Of a stretch of DNA of 64,000 bases, positions 8,174-17,059 are shown one piece after another; positions within the stretch are counted from its first letter, which is position 1, and each line of letters opens with the position of its first letter. A model generated the notes under the pieces. It was not told the origin of the DNA. It saw nothing but the letters and a program-made list of their open reading frames with translations, and searched no databases. A program made the position numbers and the translations under genes. The stretch comes from Peribacillus cavernae (GTDB taxonomy: Bacteria; Bacillota; Bacilli; Bacillales; DSM-1321): contig NZ_RYZZ01000030.1 of NCBI RefSeq assembly GCF_003989135.1, positions 1 through 64,000 on the forward strand, in the 5' to 3' direction.

Positions 8174-9643
8174 TTATAGTACTTGTTCTTCGAATGATTG
8201 GGGTATCTGATAACTCTCCAAAAATTGATCGACTAAATCAACCACTTCTTCATAGCGATAATTCCGGAAAGAATACCCTTTTGTCACAAATGGAGCGCCA
8301 TTATAAAACAATTCGTATTGTTGATGGCGGCCCGCAAACTCTGAACCTATTACATCCCAGGCCAGTTTAAATAATTTCACGCGCTCTTCAGCTGAAACAT
8401 CAGTAGACTTGATGTATCGGTTAATATCATCACGTGTCTCAGGATTGATCATATCTTTATATGAAGAAGGAACTTGAAGAACTCCGCCACCCACTAAATC
8501 TCGTAACATATGAATCACTTTAGGATAAATGGTATCCTGTAAGCCGACTACTCCATATAAAAATCTTCTATTTGGGTAAGCGGTTCCATTTTCATCCGTC
8601 GTATAGTTATACTCTGAAGCGAGCAACATTCCCTCTACAGAAGCGACGATAGCGGCTAATTCTCCTAATTTTTCCTGGACTGGCAGGAATTTGTCTATTC
8701 CATTCATAGCTGTCACTTTTTTGGCAATCCCTATAATAAATTTCAACTTCGTTACGAAGCGGATTTGTGCCTGGTTGTTTCCGTAAACATGTGCCGGTGT
8801 CTCATGGAATTGGGCTCGGACAATATCGATGTTTCGATAAACAAAAACATGTTCCCAAGGAATAAACACATCATCGAAAACGATCAGAGAATCACTTTCA
8901 TCGAACCTGGTCGATAAAGGATAATCATAGCTGCTTGGTTTATCTGCTGCAAAACTAGGCCTCGAGTATAATTTTAGTCCAGGTGCATCGAGTGGTACGA
9001 CAAACGAAAGTGCATGATCTTCATCTCCCGGCCTTAGCGGAGTAATACAACTGACAAAGATGTAATCGGACACAGCAGATCCGGTTCCTAACATTTGTGA
9101 TCCGCGTACGATTATACCTTCTTTCTTCTCTTCATAAACTCCTACTGCGGTAAACTTATTTTCTTGTTCGTGTGATGCTTTACTACGATCCGTCTGCGGT
9201 GGAATAATCACATAGCTTAAAAACAAATCATTGTCTCTGGCATGTTTATAGAACTTACTGACATTATCCTTAAACTGCTCCCCGCCACGAGCGAAAACAT
9301 CTGGGCGGCTTGCAAATCCCGCCAAATATCCGGCGACATGATCTGGACTTCTTCCAACAAAGCCGCATGTTGCGTTTGCCCATTTTTGAATGGCTTCTCT
9401 GCGATCTTTTAGATCTTCTATGCTTTTTGGAATCATGTAAATTTTGTTAGCAATTGTTCCATCTTCTGTTAAGTAGGTCATATTTTCCTTTTCATCAGAG
9501 GATATATCATATAAACCAGCAATAGTTTGGGAAATTCCTTTAAACGCAGGGTGAGTAGTGACATCTTGTACCCGTTCTCCACCAATATAAATGCAACGGT
9601 TATCCTTAATTGATTCTACATATTGCGCACCTGTTCTGACCAA
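8174..9643 (-). CDS. HpaB-like flavin-dependent monooxygenase, oxygenase component
   Basis: A 489-residue member of the 4-hydroxyphenylacetate 3-monooxygenase (HpaB)/acyl-CoA-dehydrogenase-fold oxygenases, which use reduced FADH2 from a reductase to hydroxylate aromatic or heteroaromatic substrates. Family segments include GFVGRSPDHVAGYLAGF, VGVYEEKKEGIIVRGSQMLGTG, VFDDVFIPWEHVFVYRN and DLVGGGVLQVPSS. The start is a TTG behind GAAAGGAAG. It heads a tight operon followed by a nitrilase-type hydrolase, DUF2848, a cupin and the flavin reductase. Related oxygenases start pyridine degradation in actinobacteria and phenol degradation elsewhere; the two amidohydrolases favour a nitrogen heterocycle here. 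A cre box at 9716-9730 predicts CcpA repression. Confidence 0.85.
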   Translation of the reverse strand: MVRTGAQYVESIKDNRCIYIGGERVQDVTTHPAFKGISQTIAGLYDISSDEKENMTYLTEDGTIANKIYMIPKSIEDLKDRREAIQKWANATCGFVGRSPDHVAGYLAGFASRPDVFARGGEQFKDNVSKFYKHARDNDLFLSYVIIPPQTDRSKASHEQENKFTAVGVYEEKKEGIIVRGSQMLGTGSAVSDYIFVSCITPLRPGDEDHALSFVVPLDAPGLKLYSRPSFAADKPSSYDYPLSTRFDESDSLIVFDDVFIPWEHVFVYRNIDIVRAQFHETPAHVYGNNQAQIRFVTKLKFIIGIAKKVTAMNGIDKFLPVQEKLGELAAIVASVEGMLLASEYNYTTDENGTAYPNRRFLYGVVGLQDTIYPKVIHMLRDLVGGGVLQVPSSYKDMINPETRDDINRYIKSTDVSAEERVKLFKLAWDVIGSEFAGRHQQYELFYNGAPFVTKGYSFRNYRYEEVVDLVDQFLESYQIPQSFEEQVL

Positions 9644-9715
9644 TGTAATCTTCCTTTCTAAAAAAATGTTTTATTTAAATGTTATCGCAAATTGAAATAA
9701 CCAGTATCAAAAGGG

Positions 9716-9730
9716 AGTATGCGCTTTCAT
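9716..9730 (-). promoter_or_regulatory. cre box (CcpA site) before the monooxygenase operon
   Basis: On the minus strand ATGAAAGCGCATACT fits the cre consensus WTGNAANCGNWNNCW at every defined position, 73 bases upstream of the oxygenase start. Confidence 0.6.
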
Positions 9731-9886
9731 TTATTGTTGAAAAATAACCACATTTTTCATTCATCTTAGATGCAAATCTATAAATTTATGACTGACTCAG
9801 GAGACGGACTTACATGATTCACGTTTCTTTATTTACAAGCAACGATGTTTTGATTTCGTCGAAATGAATTCCTCCTTTCAGAAGTT

Positions 9887-10555
9887 TTAAGAGTTATCAA
9901 CATCATTCAATGTCTGTTTCGTTTTGTATAGATGGTCAAGAATAAATTTTGAAGCTGATTTTGAATCCCGCTCCTCTATAGCCTGAATGATTTGACGGTG
10001 TTCCTTAAGCACATCTTTCATTCTTCCTTTCCGGCTTACCGCTTTTAACCCCATCAGTTGAGTAAGGTTATGGAGATTATTTAAAACCTGTTCCATTAGT
10101 GTATAGTTTGCAAGTCTTGTTAAGGACAAATGAAATGTTTGGTCTAAATCGATGAACGTAATATTATCATCATTTTTCATTGCTTCTTCTTGCTGTTGAA
10201 TGATTACCTTAAGCGGCAACAGCTGTTCCCTTGAAATGTGGCTTTTGGAAAGCTTTTTTATCACTTCCACTTCAATAGAACTTCTTAGCAAAAAGATTTC
10301 ATCTTGTTCTTCAGCGGTTATCTTTCTTACAGTCAATCCCTTTCTTGGAATAGAAACAAGCAAGCCTTCTTTTACTAAATTCTGGATCGCTCCCCTTACA
10401 GGTGTTCTGGAGGTGTTTAAAGTTTCTGCTAATTGAACTTCTGTAAAAATTTCTTCACTAGCAATAACCCCGTTAAGTATTGCTTCCTTAACCTGCTTAT
10501 AAACTATGTCTTGTGTAGTGAGTTGTTTTATTGGCTTTAACCTGATTTCTTCCAT
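9887..10555 (-). CDS. GntR-family (FCD subfamily) transcriptional regulator
   Basis: A 222-residue regulator. The N-terminal winged helix-turn-helix occupies about residues 10-75 (FTEVQLAETLNTSRTPVRGA, then LLVSIPRKGLTVRKI) and an all-helical FCD effector domain follows, with histidines at likely metal sites in TFHLSLTRLA and KEHRQIIQAI. FCD regulators usually sense small organic acids. It lies directly upstream of the monooxygenase operon on the same strand and is probably its local repressor. Its own promoter overlaps a palindromic TGTACA element (see 10622-10666), consistent with autoregulation. The ribosome site is weak. Confidence 0.85.
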   Translation of the reverse strand: MEEIRLKPIKQLTTQDIVYKQVKEAILNGVIASEEIFTEVQLAETLNTSRTPVRGAIQNLVKEGLLVSIPRKGLTVRKITAEEQDEIFLLRSSIEVEVIKKLSKSHISREQLLPLKVIIQQQEEAMKNDDNITFIDLDQTFHLSLTRLANYTLMEQVLNNLHNLTQLMGLKAVSRKGRMKDVLKEHRQIIQAIEERDSKSASKFILDHLYKTKQTLNDVDNS

Positions 10556-10621
10556 TATTTATCGCCCTCTTCATACGTTGTTTCACACTACATACAATAC
10601 CGATTTTAGAAGGTTATTGTG

Positions 10622-10666
10622 TTATGTGTACATTGTACATAATACAGAGTACAAGAGTCAACACAA
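10622..10666 (-). promoter_or_regulatory. Promoter and palindromic TGTACA operator before the GntR gene
   Basis: On the minus strand TTGTGT (10661-10666) and TATTAT (10639-10644) are 16 bases apart. Overlapping the -10 box and start region is a near-palindrome containing TGTACATTGTACA, bounded by TTATGT and ACATAA (10622-10642). Similar elements occur at 16614-16636 and 22068-22091. Confidence 0.5.
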
Positions 10667-10722
10667 TATTAGAACTTTTTGAATAATTTTTATAACAGCA
10701 TCAGTTATATTGAATCAATAAA

Positions 10723-10740
10723 AGCAGCCGATTGGCTGCT
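10723..10740 (-). terminator. Terminator after the creatininase-like gene
   Basis: AGCAGCC and GGCTGCT form a 7-bp stem with a 4-base loop. On the minus strand it is followed by TTTTATT, 46 bases beyond the stop at 10787. Confidence 0.7.
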
Positions 10741-10786
10741 CCATTTTCATATATTTATATAATTTGTTAGCAAGGATGGCTATAGG

Positions 10787-11560
10787 TTAACCGTCCTCCT
10801 TCAATGCAAAGGTTTGCTTCAGCCAGCCGGCAACCTCTTCCACAAGGGCGTCCAAAATTACCTTGCCAGCAGCTGGGCTTGCACTGACTGGGTTCCCGAA
10901 GACACCACTTGGACTAATTGCGCGCACACCTTTAGCTTGCATGGTCTCCATCCATCCCGGGTCCCCTGTGGTATAGCCAGTTACTGTTTTATAAGACCGC
11001 ACCCGGTGCTCACCCAACACGTGAAGAATAAGACTCGTCTCAAGCGCACCTGCGTGACTGTCTGTGGGTGCAAGGGACAATCCTGCCGCCAACCCGGCTT
11101 GGAACATGATACTTACAAAGCGTTTGAAATCGTTATATGCAACGACCTGGATTTCAGTCCGTATGTTGGAGATGCTCTCGGCATATTCACCGAGAAAACT
11201 GAAATTTCCTCCATGAAAACTAAGCAAGCAAACGCGTGTCAAACCCATATTCTCAAGCGTGTTGATATATGCCTGAATCTCGCTCCCAAGTGTCACCGGA
11301 TCAAGTGTCACCGTACCGGGGAAATCCAAGTGGTGTTCCGAAAGTCCCGCCATGAGAGTGGGCGTTACAATAATCGGTTCCCTGCACCGGACAGCGACTT
11401 CAGAGGCAAGCATTTCAACCATGACGGAATCTGTAAACAGAGGCAAATGCGGTCCATGCTGTTCAAGCGCACCAATGGGGATCAAACCTATCGCACCGTG
11501 GTGCTCAGCAATCGCCTTTGCTTCAGATGATGTAAGATACTTCAGATCGATAAAACTCAT
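10787..11560 (-). CDS. Creatininase-family amidohydrolase
   Basis: A 257-residue metal-dependent amidohydrolase of the creatininase superfamily, which opens cyclic amides or cleaves formamides. Visible metal and active-site motifs: GALEQHGPHLPLFTD near residues 31-45, SEHHLDFPGT, SFHGGNFSF and TDSHAGALETS. Length is typical. Its ATG overlaps the HyuB stop (ATGA at 11557-11560), so it is translationally coupled to the two hydantoinase subunits. True creatininase converts creatinine to creatine; with an ATP-dependent HyuAB pair, a cyclic ureide or imide is a sensible but unproved substrate. The DNA is visibly GC-richer than the flanks, as in the two genes upstream. Confidence 0.85.
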   Translation of the reverse strand: MSFIDLKYLTSSEAKAIAEHHGAIGLIPIGALEQHGPHLPLFTDSVMVEMLASEVAVRCREPIIVTPTLMAGLSEHHLDFPGTVTLDPVTLGSEIQAYINTLENMGLTRVCLLSFHGGNFSFLGEYAESISNIRTEIQVVAYNDFKRFVSIMFQAGLAAGLSLAPTDSHAGALETSLILHVLGEHRVRSYKTVTGYTTGDPGWMETMQAKGVRAISPSGVFGNPVSASPAAGKVILDALVEEVAGWLKQTFALKEDG

Positions 11561-13551
11561 GATAGCTGCTGTTCACCTGCAGTTTCCGGCACAGCGTTGC
11601 CTCCTATAGGTAGAAATACATCATCAAAGGTGATTTTCCCGCCTTCCCGCTTCTCTTCAGCGTACTGACCGCGGTTGATCAGCTTAAGTGGAGCGCGATC
11701 TTTTCGCATTTGTTCCCGTAATAACCGAGTGGCTTCCTCGTCAACTATATAATCCGTAACGAGACCCTGCATTTGCTTCTGGACAACTACACCATAATCT
11801 ATTTCAGCAATTTCAATAGAAACTAACTGCCTTAGTACATCCATGCGTACAGCCTCAACATCCCGTTCCAACGGATCCCCCCAGCCGCCTCCGCCAGGGG
11901 TTGTAACCCGAATGATATCGCCCGCTTTTACAGGGATCCCCTCCTGGCAGAATTGGACAAGCCTCTCATTTGGTGTACCGGGGTTGATCCATGTTCCGCC
12001 TGGTTTACCTGGCCCTCCACCGTTTACACCAAAGCAGTTGAACGCAGTTCTGTCAACATACGTGACATAATTTCCATCGGTAAGAATATGGATATCCTTG
12101 ACGTACCCCATACCGCCGCGATACTTCCCTGCACCGCCTGAATCAAGGTTAAGCGCAACACGTTCAATAACCACTGGATATCTTTGTTCGATAAATTCCG
12201 TTGGAAGGTTCTTGGCATCGTTTACCATGTCCACCGCATCAGTTCCATCCGCGTATGGCCGAGCACCAGAACCGCCTCCAAACACCTCACGGTAGAGCCA
12301 TGGCTTCCCATCTTCGTCGTACCCGTAAACCCCGTAGACCTGTACACAGTTATTATCCGCGACCACATTTCCTCCAAATGCCTGTGCGAGAGCGGCTCCA
12401 TACGCTCCAAAGCTCCTGAACCAAACCTGCATGCGGTTAATTACAGCAGCTGGGTATTCAGAGGTGAGCACTGTCCCGTTTGGCAGTTCACAACGGAAAA
12501 CCCGGGTAACTCCCTCGTTGATCACGGTTCCAGGAGCAAACTGGGCCAGAAACGAGCCCACCCATTTGGACAAGAAGCGGCCATCGTTCGGCGCGTTCAG
12601 AGGACCTTCCGTTTGCGGATTTGTGCCTGTCCAGTCCAAAATGATCTTCTCTGGATCCTTGCGCAAGGTTACTTTCAGCTTGACAGGATCTTCAAGGTTG
12701 ATTCCATCATTATCAAGGAAATCTTCCCCAATGAACTCGCCATTAGGAAACATAGGCAAGATCACGTTCCGTACCGCCTCTTCGCAGCGATCCATCAGCT
12801 TATACATAGCCGCCTCCACGATATCTGCACCCAGTCGGTCGCAAAGCTGTTTCACCTGTCGCTCGATAAGTCTGCAGGCGCCGATAAAGGCATCAAGGTC
12901 CCCCTGCATAGTATCCGGGAAACGCGTGTTGCGCAGAACGATCTTGTAAATGTCATCCTGAACCTTCCCTTTGCTGTAAAGCTTGACGGGCGGAATTTGG
13001 ATCCCCTCTTCAAAAATGCTTGTAGAAGTGGTCGGCCAACTGCCTACAGACCGACCTCCAACGTCTTCGGTATGCCCGAAGATCATGCTGAATGCAATTA
13101 GGCGTCCACTGTGAAAGATGGGAACGCAAATGCAGTAATCGGGCAAATGCGTGATCGAACCATGCGAGTCGTAAGCATCGTTGAATAGAAATACGTCCCC
13201 CTCCTGGATCTCTTCCAGAGGAAAGTGGGCACGCACAGCGTCCGCACTGGCACCCCACGATACAGACGTCACATTATTACAGTCGACTGTACAAATGGAG
13301 GCCCGGTAATCGTGTTGCTCACGAATGATGGTCGAGCGTCCGGCGAGCTCAACGGCCGCTTCACCCTCGTCTACCGCTGCTTCTAGTCCACCCTCAACTA
13401 CGTCAAGTGTTATGGGATCTACTTTCCCCTTGAAGTGTTCTATACGATCCCACTCCTCCCGAGGGCGTGGCCACTCCTGCTGCCGGAACGGCTTGTACTC
13501 GGGGGACTTGTATATGGAAGTATCGAAAATCTGAACGTTTTCATTCGTCAT
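11557..13551 (-). CDS. Hydantoinase B/oxoprolinase family subunit (HyuB)
   Basis: A 664-residue hydantoinase_B protein, the partner of HyuA in ATP-dependent ring opening of hydantoins, 5-oxoproline-type lactams or in acetone-carboxylase-like reactions. Family segments include KVDPITLDVVEGGLEAAVDE, DVFLFNDAYDSHGSITHLPD, FGHTEDVGG, VINRMQVWFRSFGAYGAALAQ and TTPGGGGWGDPLERD. It is about 70-80 residues longer than the second HyuB at 44619, the extra length being mainly a C-terminal tail. Start ATG behind GAGGAG, overlapping the HyuA stop by 4 bases. The GC-rich codon use, shared with its two operon mates, suggests a separate origin from the surrounding AT-rich genes. Confidence 0.85.
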   Translation of the reverse strand: MTNENVQIFDTSIYKSPEYKPFRQQEWPRPREEWDRIEHFKGKVDPITLDVVEGGLEAAVDEGEAAVELAGRSTIIREQHDYRASICTVDCNNVTSVSWGASADAVRAHFPLEEIQEGDVFLFNDAYDSHGSITHLPDYCICVPIFHSGRLIAFSMIFGHTEDVGGRSVGSWPTTSTSIFEEGIQIPPVKLYSKGKVQDDIYKIVLRNTRFPDTMQGDLDAFIGACRLIERQVKQLCDRLGADIVEAAMYKLMDRCEEAVRNVILPMFPNGEFIGEDFLDNDGINLEDPVKLKVTLRKDPEKIILDWTGTNPQTEGPLNAPNDGRFLSKWVGSFLAQFAPGTVINEGVTRVFRCELPNGTVLTSEYPAAVINRMQVWFRSFGAYGAALAQAFGGNVVADNNCVQVYGVYGYDEDGKPWLYREVFGGGSGARPYADGTDAVDMVNDAKNLPTEFIEQRYPVVIERVALNLDSGGAGKYRGGMGYVKDIHILTDGNYVTYVDRTAFNCFGVNGGGPGKPGGTWINPGTPNERLVQFCQEGIPVKAGDIIRVTTPGGGGWGDPLERDVEAVRMDVLRQLVSIEIAEIDYGVVVQKQMQGLVTDYIVDEEATRLLREQMRKDRAPLKLINRGQYAEEKREGGKITFDDVFLPIGGNAVPETAGEQQLS

Positions 13552-15632
13552 GCTATCGCTCCTCCTTCAGGGTTTCGGGTGATGAGTAAGTGACCGTACT
13601 CGTTCACTGTGACAACCCACCCGGGTTCCACAACTGTAGTAGTATCGTATTGTTCAATCACTGCTGGACCCGCAAGCTGCTCAGAGATTGGTTCTGTTGG
13701 ACGTTCATACACAGGACAATTGACATAGTCAGATACTTCGCTAATATACAATGGCCGAGTGAACTTCAAAAGGTCGCTCCATTTGAGAACTGAATATTGT
13801 TTCGGAAGCTGACGAGGTGGAGCAAGTTGCCCAAATCCGGTAACCCCGATGTTTACGATCTCGACCAACGATTTGTTCTCGTAGGAATACCCGTACTGAT
13901 CCTCATGGGTAGCATGGAAATTCTTGATCGCACCCGCAATTGTACTTGCAATAGACCCGTCCAGAATGTACAGGGGAACACGGATTTCAAAAGCCTGGCC
14001 AACATATCGCATGTCAATGAATGCCTGCAGGCGGATGCCTTCACTCGCAAACCCTTGACTTGCTAGATCCTCCTTAACCCGATTGCGCACTTGAAGGAAC
14101 TCGTCATTTAGCTTTACCACATCAAGTTCGTCTTCGCGTTGCACGTCGGTAATAACGTGGTCGACACGCACATCCGAATAAAGGAGTCCTGCCGCAGCAG
14201 TAGCACCTGGTGATGCAGGAACAAGGATACTCTTCATATCAAGGGCATTGGCGACAGGGGATACCAAAAGCCCGCCCGCACCCCCAAACGGGAACAAAGC
14301 ATAATTGCGCGGATCACGTCCGCGTCGGACAGATACAACACGGATTCCTGCGGAAATGTTTTGCGTAGCAATTTCTAGAATGCCCGCAGCCGCTTTCTCA
14401 ACTGAGAGCCCCAGGGGTTCCGCAATCTTAGTCTTGATCGCATCATAGGCTGCTTCTCGGTCCAGTGGAATGGAACCGCCTAGCAAATATGGTGGGATCC
14501 GGCCAAGTACGAGGTTCGCATCGGTAATGGTTGGTTCTGTTCCGCCCCGTCCATAGCAAGCAGGACCAGGGGTTGACCCTGCACTTTGCGGACCTACCCG
14601 CAGAGCCTTGCTGCCTGCAAGCCAGGCAATGGAACCTCCGCCCGCCCCGACTGTGGTCATGTCGATCATAGGGGCCTTGATATCATAGATGTCAATCTTC
14701 CCTTCCGTTAATAGACGAGGGATACCTCCTTCAATCAATGCCATGTCGGTGCTCGTTCCACCCATGTCAAGTGTTAGAACGTCCTCGACCCCAGCAACCT
14801 TCGAAATGGCCGCCGCTGCGATAACACCTGCAGCCGGCCCCGATAGGGAGGCTGCGATAGGCCGTTTGATCAGTTCACCCACAGTGGCAACGCCTCCGCT
14901 TGACTTCATGACATAAAGCGGAGCTTCTGTTCCTGCCTCTCTTGTCCGGTTACCAAGGCGGTCGAGGTAGGTGGAAAGTAGCGGCATCAGTCCAGTGTTC
15001 AAACAGGTTGTCAGTGTCCGCTCGTACTCGCGGTATTCCCTGATTACATCTGCTGAAATCGAAACAAAACAATCCGGATATTCGTCTTGAATAATCTCTC
15101 GTGCCCGCTCTTCATGAGCAGGATTCTGGTAAGAGTGAATGAAAGATACTGCAATTGCCTTCACTCCAAGCTCGCGATATTCACGCGCAGCCAGCCGGAT
15201 CTGTTTCTCGTCCAATGGGCGTAATTCTTCACCTCGATAGTTAAGCCGCCCATCGGTCTCGCGCACTAATTCCAGAGGCACAATCCGCGGCGGTTTAATC
15301 CAATAACTGATGGCTCCAAACTCCCCGGGCACATTCTGGCGAGCCACCTCCAACATGTCGCGGTACCCCTTTGAGACAATGAGTCCTAGACGAGAATATT
15401 TCCCCTCCAGTACAGCATTAGTGGCCACTGTTGTTCCGTGCAGCAACATGGCAATGTCTGAAGCCGGTGCATCGATCTCGTCGAGAACACCCTGGATTCC
15501 GTCCAGGAAGGCGCGTGAGGGATCGTTGGGTGTGCTGGAGGTCTTGAAGACCTTCTCCTCGCCTGTAGCATCATTGAGGGCTACTAAATCTGTAAACGTA
15601 CCTCCTGTATCAATTCCTATGCGCCAACTCAT
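13548..15632 (-). CDS. Hydantoinase A/oxoprolinase family ATPase subunit (HyuA)
   Basis: A 694-residue ATP-binding subunit with actin-like (ASKHA) ATPase motifs: GIDTGGTFTDLVAL near residues 6-19 (phosphate 1), LTLDMGGTSTDMAL near 286-299 (phosphate 2), and GAGGGSIAW further on. The domain order is hydantoinase_A_N, hydantoinase_A and a C-terminal domain, of normal length. It starts from ATG behind AAAGGGGAG and heads the HyuA-HyuB-creatininase operon. A consensus cre box lies 42 bases upstream (15674-15688), and the Crp/Fnr-type regulator gene ends about 200 bases upstream. N-methylhydantoinase is one possible activity, given the creatininase-like partner. Confidence 0.85.
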   Translation of the reverse strand: MSWRIGIDTGGTFTDLVALNDATGEEKVFKTSSTPNDPSRAFLDGIQGVLDEIDAPASDIAMLLHGTTVATNAVLEGKYSRLGLIVSKGYRDMLEVARQNVPGEFGAISYWIKPPRIVPLELVRETDGRLNYRGEELRPLDEKQIRLAAREYRELGVKAIAVSFIHSYQNPAHEERAREIIQDEYPDCFVSISADVIREYREYERTLTTCLNTGLMPLLSTYLDRLGNRTREAGTEAPLYVMKSSGGVATVGELIKRPIAASLSGPAAGVIAAAAISKVAGVEDVLTLDMGGTSTDMALIEGGIPRLLTEGKIDIYDIKAPMIDMTTVGAGGGSIAWLAGSKALRVGPQSAGSTPGPACYGRGGTEPTITDANLVLGRIPPYLLGGSIPLDREAAYDAIKTKIAEPLGLSVEKAAAGILEIATQNISAGIRVVSVRRGRDPRNYALFPFGGAGGLLVSPVANALDMKSILVPASPGATAAAGLLYSDVRVDHVITDVQREDELDVVKLNDEFLQVRNRVKEDLASQGFASEGIRLQAFIDMRYVGQAFEIRVPLYILDGSIASTIAGAIKNFHATHEDQYGYSYENKSLVEIVNIGVTGFGQLAPPRQLPKQYSVLKWSDLLKFTRPLYISEVSDYVNCPVYERPTEPISEQLAGPAVIEQYDTTTVVEPGWVVTVNEYGHLLITRNPEGGAIA

Positions 15633-15673
15633 TTATTTCTCCCCTTTCTGGTTCATCTTTATTGGGCAGGGTG

Positions 15674-15688
15674 TTGAAAGCGGTTTCA
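15674..15688 (+). promoter_or_regulatory. cre box before the HyuA-HyuB-creatininase operon
   Basis: TTGAAAGCGGTTTCA matches the cre consensus WTGNAANCGNWNNCW fully and is nearly palindromic, 42 bases upstream of the HyuA start codon. Confidence 0.6.
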
Positions 15689-15835
15689 AAAAAAGCGCCG
15701 CGTATTCGTCTGCCTTGTCACAGTATACCATCGTGTTTACCTTCCGATATGTTCATTAGTTACATTCGAAGAGACATTTTATAAATTATCTTTTAAGAGT
15801 CTCTGGAACTATGGTATCACAGGTCCATACAGTGC

Positions 15836-16510
15836 TCAATCAATTCCAAAAGCCGCCAGTTGCTCAAGCCACGGCAAATCCTTGAAGGAAAGAGAGCCCT
15901 TCCGGAGATCCACAATCCCCCTTGCCTTCCAGCCGTTGAGTACTCGCGTCACCATTACCCTGGAGGTGCCCATTAAAGAGGAAAGTTCTTGATGGGTAAT
16001 GGTTAATGACTGAGTACCTTCAGGTTTTCGGGTGATCATTTCAACCAAAATACGAGCAAGGCGGACCTCTGAAGGATCGAAGGTAATAGTCATCATTTGG
16101 TTGCTCAACATCCAAACCTTGTGGGCCATTGACTTCATTAATGTAAAAATAAAGTCTGGGCGAACACGATTGATTTTCTCCATAACTTCCTTTGAAAACA
16201 CCCTCACTTCGGTGGACTCTACAGCTTCGCATGTATACCAGTGATTAGATTGCTGAAAAAAAGGAACATCGGCAAAAAACTGGCCTGGCTCTGCGAAGGC
16301 CAGCACTTTCTCGATACCATCCTGACGTACAATTGTGGCCCGTACATGTCCGGTTTGTACATAGAAGAAATGCCAAGCTGGCTCTCCTTGTAGGATAATA
16401 ATACTTCCCTTTGAAAACAATTTAGACGTTACTAGTTCACTGACCTCGGGTGGCAAGGGCCCGAAACGACGAGGATGAAACGCTTCATCGACGACATGTT
16501 GCATTTCCAT
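15836..16510 (-). CDS. Crp/Fnr-family transcriptional regulator
   Basis: A 224-residue regulator: cyclic-nucleotide-binding-like beta-roll at about residues 25-140 (GSIIILQGEPAWHFFYVQTG, FAEPGQFFADVPFF), dimerisation helix, then a Crp-type helix-turn-helix at about 150-215 (ITHQELSSLMGTSRVMVTRV). No Fnr-type cysteine cluster is visible. It sits between the hydantoinase operon and the lactate-racemase operon. LarR, the known activator of the Lactiplantibacillus lar operon, belongs to this family, so control of the lar genes is plausible; control of the hyu genes is equally possible by position. A TGTACA-containing palindrome lies at 16614-16636, about 105 bases upstream of its start. Confidence 0.85.
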   Translation of the reverse strand: MEMQHVVDEAFHPRRFGPLPPEVSELVTSKLFSKGSIIILQGEPAWHFFYVQTGHVRATIVRQDGIEKVLAFAEPGQFFADVPFFQQSNHWYTCEAVESTEVRVFSKEVMEKINRVRPDFIFTLMKSMAHKVWMLSNQMMTITFDPSEVRLARILVEMITRKPEGTQSLTITHQELSSLMGTSRVMVTRVLNGWKARGIVDLRKGSLSFKDLPWLEQLAAFGID

Positions 16511-16613
16511 AGAACAAACTCCTTCCTCAGCTGATTAATATAATAAATAGTGGTTGATTTTAGGTATAGATCAATTACCTCTAGTAGTAACTATAAAACT
16601 TATTAACTATGTA

Positions 16614-16636
16614 TTGTGTACACATTGTACATAATA
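16614..16636. promoter_or_regulatory. TGTACA-type palindromic element before the Crp/Fnr gene
   Basis: The element contains the perfect palindrome TGTGTACACA followed by TTGTACATAATA. Read on the minus strand it shares ATTATGTACAATGT with the element before the GntR gene at 10.6 kb, and the ATTATGTACAA part with the region before larA. It is a candidate binding site for one of the two local regulators. Confidence 0.45.
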
Positions 16637-17059
16637 ATAAATATGTGAGTCAATTAAATAATAAATATTTTTTGAACTATTAAATTGGTAATTTAGTAAT
16701 ATGTCAATTATCCTATTTAAAGAATCGAGGTTTTTATTCAAAAGTATTGAGGTTCTTAGAAGTGATCCTCATTTTTCTGCTGGATCATTTCTAAGGGGAG
16801 CCGCTCTATGTACACAAATAATTTCTAAAAAGGATACAAACAAAAAGACCACTTTTATATTAAGTAGTCTCTAGCGTATTGCAATGAAAATGCCTTTATT
16901 AATTTTCCTTTTTATTTTTCCTTTTTATATGTTAACATCAGTTCAATTGCGATTCTGCATGCAAGGTATCATCATCCTTAGCGAGTTCTTCAAGAACCCT
17001 AATTGAAGTTAAATAATTTCCAAAAATCACTCTTTTAGAAAAAGCAAAAACTCCTGCAT
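16637..17059. other. Non-coding gap between the Crp/Fnr gene and larC
   Basis: AT-rich DNA with no supportable reading frame. It contains a minus-strand terminator (AGACTACTT pairing with AAGTGGTCT through one G-T pair, followed by TTTTTGTTT, at 16846-16870) that probably ends the lar transcript, and a short direct repeat of TTTTTATTTTTCC near 16908-16930. Confidence 0.5.
16846..16870 (-). terminator. Terminator of the lar operon
   Basis: A 9-bp stem with one G-T pair and a 7-base loop is followed on the minus strand by a T-rich run. It lies about 190 bases after the larC stop. Confidence 0.5.

Noticed and set aside
10814-11530. Plus-strand open frame of 238 codons
   Set aside because: Antisense to the creatininase-like gene, whose metal-binding motifs are intact; the antisense translation is rich in Cys and His without any domain.
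12184-13101. Plus-strand open frame of 305 codons
   Set aside because: It lies wholly opposite the HyuB gene in GC-rich DNA, where long antisense frames arise by codon bias; it has no recognisable motif or ribosome site, while the HyuB frame is full of family motifs.
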